In this document: piece after piece, positions 1 to 4,847 of the stretch
Layout: each line of letters begins with the position of its first letter
Numbering within the stretch: position 1 is the stretch's first letter
From: Baffinella frigidus
Taxonomy: Eukaryota > Cryptophyceae > Cryptomonadales > Baffinellaceae
Direction: 5' to 3'
DNA: 12,500 nt
Assembly: GCA_026770585.1 (NCBI GenBank)
Contig: MU647601.1
Location: 22,563-35,062, forward strand
The notes under the pieces: model-generated
What the model was told of the DNA's origin: nothing
The model's database searches: none
What the model saw: the letters and a program-made list of their open reading frames with translations, nothing else
Translations under genes and position numbers: made by a program

Positions 1-175
1 ATAAATCATAAATCATAAACCGTAAACCATAAATCATAAATCATAAACCATAAACCTTATACCATACACCGTAAACCACAAATCACAAACCACAAACCAT
101 AAACCATACACCATACACTATACACCCTAACCCTAAACCCCAAACCCCAAACCCCAAACCCCAAACCCCAAACCC
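1..175 (+). repeat. Degenerate telomere-like repeat array
   Basis: The first 120 bases are AT-rich variants of an ATAAACC/ATAAATC unit. They pass into CCCTAA, CCCTAAA and then about five units of CCCCAAA, ending near 175. The orientation matches every other such block in the window (CCCTAAA on the + strand). It is followed by non-repetitive GC-rich DNA, so it is interstitial as far as the window shows. No gene is visible here. Confidence 0.85.
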
Positions 176-256
176 TATACCAGGCGAGAGGCGCTCCCTA
201 TCCCGAAACGGAATACGGGGGGACGTCTGGGGGCGAGTCTTCCGAGGCTGTTAAGC

Positions 257-364
257 GCTATCCTTTAAGTGGCCAGTAAGCTCATACGCCCTACCGTAGG
301 GCCCTAGGACCTGCCTATGACCTCTTGCTGGTCAAATTTGATCAGCTCGCCACTTAAGGGATAG
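257..364. mobile_element. Foldback element, CCCTTAAGTGG family, copy 1
   Basis: The ends are inverted: CTATCCTTTAAGTGGC at 258-273 pairs with GCCACTTAAGGGATAG at 349-364, with one mismatch. The interior contains palindromic CCCTACCGTAGGG and GGTCAAATTTGATC-type cores. Two further copies lie at 1690-1798 and 8379-8484. It has no coding capacity and looks like a small non-autonomous (MITE-like) element. No clear target-site duplication was seen. Confidence 0.6.
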
Positions 365-479
365 GGAATTTAGAGTTTCCCAACCCCTGAACCCCACACC
401 CGGATCCAGGCGAGCGGCGGTCTCTGTCCCCGACACGGAAAGAGCGTTCGCGGATCGGAGCGAGCCTTCCGAGGCTGTT

Positions 480-1310
480 TGGGGCTATGACGGGGCGCGG
501 CGGGGGAGGGGTAAAGCAGGTACGAGAGAGGACTCCGATCATTGATTATATTTTTTGTTATGCGATTAATTGATTTGATTTGATGTTGGGGCTAGGTGGG
601 GCGAGGCGGGGCAGGGGTACGGCAGTAACACCACAAGCTTTCACGCGTGAGACCCTTGGTCTTCACGCGTGGGCACCTTACTTGAGCCATTGATGGTTAA
701 AAGGGTTTTTAAAAAAATTAAAACAATCACTGCCTCCACTTTACTACACGTTTGACAATCAACGGCTCCAGTAAGTCCTCACGCGTGAGCACCTTAAGGG
801 GCTCACGCGTGAAAGCTTTTTGCATGAGCAGGTACGAGAGAGGACGAGGGGTTGTTTGATTGGTGTGATGCGAGATGAATGGATTTGAATTGCGAGATGA
901 GAGCGCTGGAGCAGAGAAGAGGCAAGCGCGAGGAAGGATGAGATCATTGATTTAATTATTTTTTGGCCATGAGATTGATTGATTTGATTTGATGTTGGGG
1001 CTATCGCGGGGTGTGGCAAGGCAGGGGCGCGGCAAGTGCGAGGGAGGATGAGAGGTTGTTTGATTTGATGTGTGCGATGCGAGATTAATGTTGTTTGCAT
1101 TATCTGGAGAGAGTGTTGGGGCAGGGGTGAGGCAGGTTGCGAGAGAGGACTCCGGTTTGATTTGATGTGTGTGATGCGGGATTGATTGATTTGATGTGTG
1201 TGAACGGGGGGTTGATTGGTGAGAGGAAGCTTTGCTGATTGGTGGGAGATGCCTTTATTGGTTGGTGAGAGAGAGACCGTCGGACAGTGCCTTATTGGTT
1301 AGCGAGAGAG
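480..1310. repeat. Diverged tandem repeats rich in TTGATTTGAT
   Basis: A 25 bp string beginning TTGATTTGATTTGATG occurs exactly at 570-594 and 979-1003. It is embedded in longer similar units with GATCATTGATT...TTTTTTG upstream and GGGGCRxGGCAGGGG downstream. Related shorter units (GGTTGTTTGATT, GCGATGCGAGATT, GAGAGAGGACTCC) recur up to about 1310. The short ORFs here are low-complexity by-products. A separate foldback element at 635-818 interrupts it. Confidence 0.6.
635..818. mobile_element. ACGCGT-rich foldback element, 184 bp
   Basis: The outer 17 bp are a perfect inverted repeat: AAGCTTTCACGCGTGAG at 635-651 and its complement at 802-818. Similarity continues inward for about 68 bp per arm. 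It includes a second CACGCGTG motif and a GAGCC(A/G)TTGAT block on both sides. The centre is an A/T-rich spacer. No ORF is present. It is probably a MITE. No target-site duplication is obvious in the flanks. Confidence 0.65.
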
Positions 1311-1329
1311 GCGAGCGCGTACCCAGGGT

Positions 1330-1400
1330 CGCGTGACCTGCCCCTAAATTTTTGACCAGATTGGCGTGTGGTCAATTTTTGACCAGTCAGTTTTTGACCA
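1330..1400. repeat. Short TTTTTGACCAGATTG repeats
   Basis: TTTTTGACCAGATTG-like words occur about three times between 1348 and 1406. GGTCAATTTTTGACC forms a local palindrome. This resembles the GGTCAAATTTGACC core of the CCCTTAAGTGG foldback family at 1690-1798 and may be a remnant of it. Confidence 0.4.
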
Positions 1401-1493
1401 GATTGTTGAATATGACAGGGGGGCGTGGCGGGGAGGGTCTATGGAGGAGGGACGATTCCGAAAGGCTGGGAGCATTTGGAAGCGCTGCGGGGC

Positions 1494-1690
1494 GTGCCCC
1501 ATAACCTTGGGGAAACTGGAACCCTAGTGCCCCATAACCTTAACGGGGAATCTCCATCTCGGACTCCAGAGCCCGCACCCCCCTAGGACCCTAGTGCCCC
1601 ATAGAGGGGAATCTTGGACCCTAGTGCCCCATAACCTTAGAGCGGGGTCTTGATCTCCCGAGCCCGCAACCCCTAGAACCACCGTAGGGG
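1494..1690 (+). repeat. Imperfect tandem repeat, CCCTAGTGCCCCATA unit
   Basis: CCCTAGTGCCCCATA occurs at 1522-1536, 1589-1603 and 1619-1633, and a shortened GTGCCCCATAACCTT lies at 1494-1508. Each is followed by a variable GGGGAATCT or GCGGGGTCT segment and twice by a GAGCCCGCA block. The spacing is uneven (about 30-67 bp), so this is a decayed tandem array. No gene is visible. Confidence 0.6.
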
Positions 1691-1798
1691 CTATCCCTTA
1701 AGTGGCCAGTAGGCGCATACGACCTACCATATGGCCCTAGGACCTGCCTAGGACCTACTGGTGGTCAAATTTGACCACCTGGCAACTTCAGGGCTATA
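1690..1798. mobile_element. Foldback element, CCCTTAAGTGG family, copy 2
   Basis: It starts with GCTATCCCTTAAGTGGCCAG and ends with a damaged complement (GGCAACTTCAGGGCTATAGG). The interior has CCTAGGACCTGCCTAGGACC and a GGTGGTCAAATTTGACCACC palindrome (about 1761-1780). It is close in sequence and order to the element at 257-364. Confidence 0.6.
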
Positions 1799-1827
1799 GG
1801 TATCGGCCTGATGTAGGGTACTAGGGT

Positions 1828-1902
1828 GGTGCGCCTCCTTATGAGTGAGGTAACCCTGTAGTTGGTCTGAACAGGGGTACCTTGCTCATAAGGAGGCGCA
1901 CC
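1828..1902. mobile_element. Foldback element, GGTACC/GCTCAT family, inside-out copy
   Basis: The arm at 1828-1859 (GGTGCGCCTCCTTATGAG...) pairs with 1871-1902 (...CTCATAAGGAGGCGCACC) at about 29 of 32 positions. The arms face each other around an 11 bp spacer. In the full-length copies at 2481-2601, 7722-7840 and 8200-8321 the same arms lie outermost. This copy therefore looks like two elements abutting, or one rearranged. Confidence 0.6.
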
Positions 1903-2032
1903 CCCTTAGGACCGTCATGTGTTCTGCAGAAAAGCTTTTCTGCTTAATTAAGAAGCATTTACTGGTCTTAGTTCGACACTTCGTCCTTTAGGTCCTTTAG
2001 GTTTTAATTTCGAGCCCTCTCTGGACGCCTTC

Positions 2033-2071
2033 AGTTTATGGTCCGACGTCATAAGTTCAATAAAAGTCTCT
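2033..2071 (+). repeat. 39 bp dispersed direct repeat, copy 1
   Basis: The segment begins AGTTTATGGTCCGACGTC and contains TTCAATAAAAGTCTCT. It matches 5593-5631 with one mismatch, about 3.5 kb downstream in the same orientation. It contains an AATAAA hexamer. There is no coding sense. Confidence 0.6.
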
Positions 2072-2080
2072 TTCTTGTTC

Positions 2081-2365
2081 TGCAGAAAAGCTTTCCTGCT
2101 TCCTCGCCCACGTGCAAGGGTCCGCCTCGGGTTTCGGCCGTTCTCTAAGAGCCTGTTGCCAGTTGAAGAAGGCACACGCAAGGCAGTCACCGTGGAACAG
2201 CCCCGCCGGCAGGCTCTTGAGCGCCCGCGTGACCGGTCACGCGGACGCCGAAGCCAACTGTCCGAGGTGACTGCCTTGCGTTGTGCCATGTGCAGAAAAG
2301 CTTTTCTGCTTCCTCGCCCACGTGCAAGGGTCCGCCTCGGGTTTCGGCCGTTCTCGAAGAGCCTG
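2081..2365. repeat. 75 bp direct repeats flanking a large palindrome
   Basis: The 75 bp at 2081-2155 recur at 2291-2365 with two mismatches. Each copy begins with a TGCAGAAAAGC hairpin-like end. A fragment of the same end is also present near 1924-1943. Between the copies, GGCACACGCAAGGCAGTCACC (2171-2191) is inverted at 2266-2287 with one inserted base, around a perfect 20 bp palindrome CCGCGTGACCGGTCACGCGG (2225-2244). The long ORFs on both strands here follow from this GC-rich repeat structure and are not called as genes. Confidence 0.7.
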
Positions 2366-2480
2366 CTTGGGGGGGGGTGGGGGGTGGAGAGCAGTGAGGA
2401 GGCACGTGTGTATGTACATTGTACTACACCTCTGCAGATGCATCTGACCGGTTGCGCCAGATCCCGAGAACGGCGTGGTG

Positions 2481-2601
2481 TACAGGGGCACCTCGCTCAC
2501 AAGAAAGCGCACCCCCCCTAGGACCGCCACAGGGCCCTAGGCACAGGCCTACTGTAGGGTCCTAGGAGGGGTTGGTTTCGTATGATCGAGGTACCCCTGT
2601 A
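2481..2601. mobile_element. Foldback element, GGTACC/GCTCAT family, full length
   Basis: It starts TACAGGGGCACCTCGCTCAC and ends with the approximate complement ATGATCGAGGTACCCCTGTA. The core has CCCTAGG and CCTACTGTAGGGTCCTAGG stem segments and a C-run/G-run pair. The length is about 121 bp. Other full copies lie at 7722-7840 and 8200-8321, with half copies at 2929-2990, 3937-3994 and 8135-8190. Reading through the left arm gives the recurring peptide tail YLAHKK..PP. Confidence 0.65.
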
Positions 2602-2928
2602 GAGTGTGCGCGGATGCCTCTCCGCATCGATCAACCACCACGAGAGCGATGCTAGCAGAGCGATCGATGCTTGATCGCCGCGACCGCTGCCGCATCTGCA
2701 CCCCCGGCAAGCGCCAGCGCAACCAAGTCGTCCACCTGCGAAAGCGAAAGCGCCGCCCAGTCACTCACATGCCACAAGCGTAACCAGCTTGAGGTCCTGG
2801 AGGTTCTTCGAGCTTCCAACGTCGATGTGTCATGTGGGTGCCCCAGTGCCTGGCGCGTACGATGTGTCATGTGTGTGCAGTAGCCTGGCGCGTACTGGGA
2901 TGCCTCGAATGACGCACACGCTCCCAAC

Positions 2929-2990
2929 TGTAGGCCAATGCCTAGGAGCCTACTGTGGTCCCTAGGGGGGGGTGCGAGGTATCCCTGTAG
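2929..2990. repeat. Half copy of the GGTACC/GCTCAT foldback element
   Basis: Only the right half is recognisable: CTGTAGGCCAATGCCTAGGAGCC, then CCTACTGTGGTCCCTAGGGGGGGG, then a reduced GCGAGGTATCCCTGTA end. The left arm is missing or unrecognisable. Confidence 0.5.
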
Positions 2991-3936
2991 CGGGCAGTAC
3001 ACATTCTTCCAAGTGCAGCATGTGTCATCGCAGCTAGCATGACATGTATCCGTGTGTTCTGAGTTGATTTCGGGGAGCCCCACGTGTCTTCCACTCCCAC
3101 TCAGGTCCTCTACTTTAGGTCCTTGAGGTTCTTCGAGCTCCCAACATAGGCGGACACCGGAACTTGTTCTATAGAAAGGCCATGCTTCCTTTCGGATCAC
3201 ATCAGCCCCCCCGGTGCAGCTCGGGAGCAGTGCTGGGAGATGCATGAGGGCATTATTTGGTGCGTTGGTGCTTTGAAGTACATTCACATCGGAGTTCCCC
3301 CCTACATCGGAGTTTCCCACCTAGTTACCTACCCATATCACTTCTACCTCGCCACAGAGGAGATAGGAGAAACTTTGCGTCTGAGCTCCGACATTCAACC
3401 CACGCAAGTGCACGAGCCCGCCTCAGGTGCTGCGAATCGAGTTCATGCGAATCCGATACATGTACGTGCACTGAGGACTTATCTGGACGCGACTCGGTAC
3501 AAAATTTATAATGCAAAAAAAATCGTCCTTTAAAAGTCGTGGGAGTCCCCCTAGGCCCCTACGGCCTACCGTAGGTCCCCCTCGGCCTACCGTAGTCAAT
3601 CCGCAGGCTGTAAGTACCTCGTTCACGTATCCTTTCCGCACTCGAGTGGGAGGGACCTTGGTCATGAGTCAGTCGCGCGGATCTGGTGCCCCAGGGTCTC
3701 GCGGCTCTCCTCAAGGTCCTCCTTCGCTTCGTCGTTCTCCTGCCAGGGGCGCGTTTCGTGTCTTAAGTTCACAGATTTGTACCGCACATTCATCGCGTCC
3801 ACTTAGGAATAGTCGGATCTGGTGCCCCAGGATGCTCCTTTGCTTCATGTTTCTCCTGGCAGAAAGGAACCAGCGCCGAACCTGTCATCACACCACCCTG
3901 CCACGCAACGCAACCATTGATACACACGGAAAGCGC
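2991..3936. other. No supportable gene; decayed repeats
   Basis: ORFs up to 222 codons exist on both strands, but they lack convincing composition, domains or splice structure. What can be seen is repeat debris. The block at 3117-3245 resembles the 4051-4780 direct-repeat family (TTTAGGTCCTTGAGGTT, then CTCCCAACATAG, then TAGAAAGG, then CTTTCGGATC). GGATCTGGTGCCCCAGG is duplicated at 3679-3695 and 3815-3831, each followed by a CTCCT...TTCTCCTG(C/G)CAG tail. The stretch at 3771-3822 resembles the interior of the 6701-6838 element. Confidence 0.5.
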
Positions 3937-3994
3937 TACAGAGGTGGGTACCTCTCTCATACGAAACAGCCCCCCCTTAGGACCCTACAGTAGG
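3937..3994. repeat. Left half copy of the GGTACC/GCTCAT foldback element
   Basis: TACAGAGGTGGGTACCTCTC, then a TCATACGAAACAGC arm, then a C-run, TTAGGACCCTACAGTAGG. It stops at the point where full copies turn into the second arm. It supplies the YLSHTKQPPLRTLQ tail of an otherwise unsupported ORF. Confidence 0.5.
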
Positions 3995-4050
3995 TCTCCC
4001 CTCTTCTTACACTAACAAAGAAGAAGGACGAAGACTGCTCCTCTGCCGAC

Positions 4051-4780
4051 CTTTAGGCCCTGTAGGTTTTAATTTCTCCCAACATATGCCAACGACACGC
4101 CCTTCCGTAGAAAGGACTGCAGAAAAAGCATTTTTGCTTTCGGATCGCGTTTAGCTCTCCAGTGCAGAGGCTCGTGAAGAGGGGATACAGGGTGGCTCTC
4201 TTTGGGTGGGTGAAGGTATGCGACATCGATCCCATGCTCACTTACACGCACCGAACCCAGGTCAGCCTCCTTTGAGGCTCATGGTATCCCATGGTTGAAG
4301 TTTAAGAGCTTCAATCACGAATACCCCACAAGGTGAAAGGGATTGCAAGGGGTTCCTTATGGGGATTGTGTGCTTTAGGTCCTTACTGGGTCGGCACGCC
4401 TGCCCAGATGCTGCCGCGCTGATTACTGATTACTGAGCCCTTTAGGTCCTTGATGTTTTAATTTCGCCCAACATAGCCCAACGCCACGCCCTTCCGTAGA
4501 AAGGACTGCAGAGAAAGCATTTTTGCTTTCGGATCGCTGCAAGATCAAAAAGGGTCCTTTATCGATCCTTTAGGTCCTTTAGGTTTTAATTTCTCCCAAC
4601 ATAGCCCAACGACACGCCTTCCGTAGGTCCTTTAGGTCCTTTAGGTTTTAAATGCTCCCAACATACGCCAACGACACGCCCTTCCGTGGAAAGGACTGCA
4701 GAGAAAGCATTTTTTTGCTTTCGGATCGCGTTTAGCTCTCCAGTGCAGAGGCTCGTGAAGAGGGGGTAAAGGGTGGCTCG
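4051..4780 (+). repeat. Direct-repeat family in four copies, TTTAGGTCCTTTAGG unit
   Basis: There are four same-orientation copies, at 4051-4195, 4438-4537, 4567-4626 (5' fragment only) and 4627-4780. Each begins near CTTTAGGTCCTTTAGGTTTT and continues CCCAACATA(G/C)(C/G)CCAACG. The longer copies go on to CCCTTCCGTAGAAAGGACTG, a GAAAGCATTTTTGCTTTC hairpin and CGGATCGC. The first and last copies extend through GTTTAGCTCTCCAGTGCAG to CTCGTGAAGAGGGG. Unique DNA at 4196-4437 between copies shows nothing recognisable. The last copy ends about 20 bases before the likely 3' splice region of the gene at 4848. Confidence 0.7.
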
Positions 4781-4847
4781 AAGAAAAATTCAACCCACAG
4801 GTTGTGAGCCTCCCGCGGGCCCGCCTCAGGACCAGTACCTCTTCGGG

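Noticed and set aside
1-175. A true chromosome end
   Set aside because: The array is degenerate and oriented like the interstitial blocks, and the window start is arbitrary. Nothing shows it is terminal.
2075-2521. Plus-strand ORF with a repeated FCRKAFLLPRPRARVRLGF segment
   Set aside because: The internal peptide repeat is just the 75 bp direct DNA repeat, and the C-terminus comes from a foldback element.
2652-3320. A 222-codon minus-strand ORF
   Set aside because: It is the longest ORF in the window, but it covers several repeat fragments, has no recognisable domain and has mixed low-complexity composition. It has no splice or homologous context.
3511-3993. 160-codon plus-strand ORF
   Set aside because: It reads through palindromic CCTACCGTAGG motifs and ends in the foldback-derived PPLRTLQ tail. 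There is no domain.
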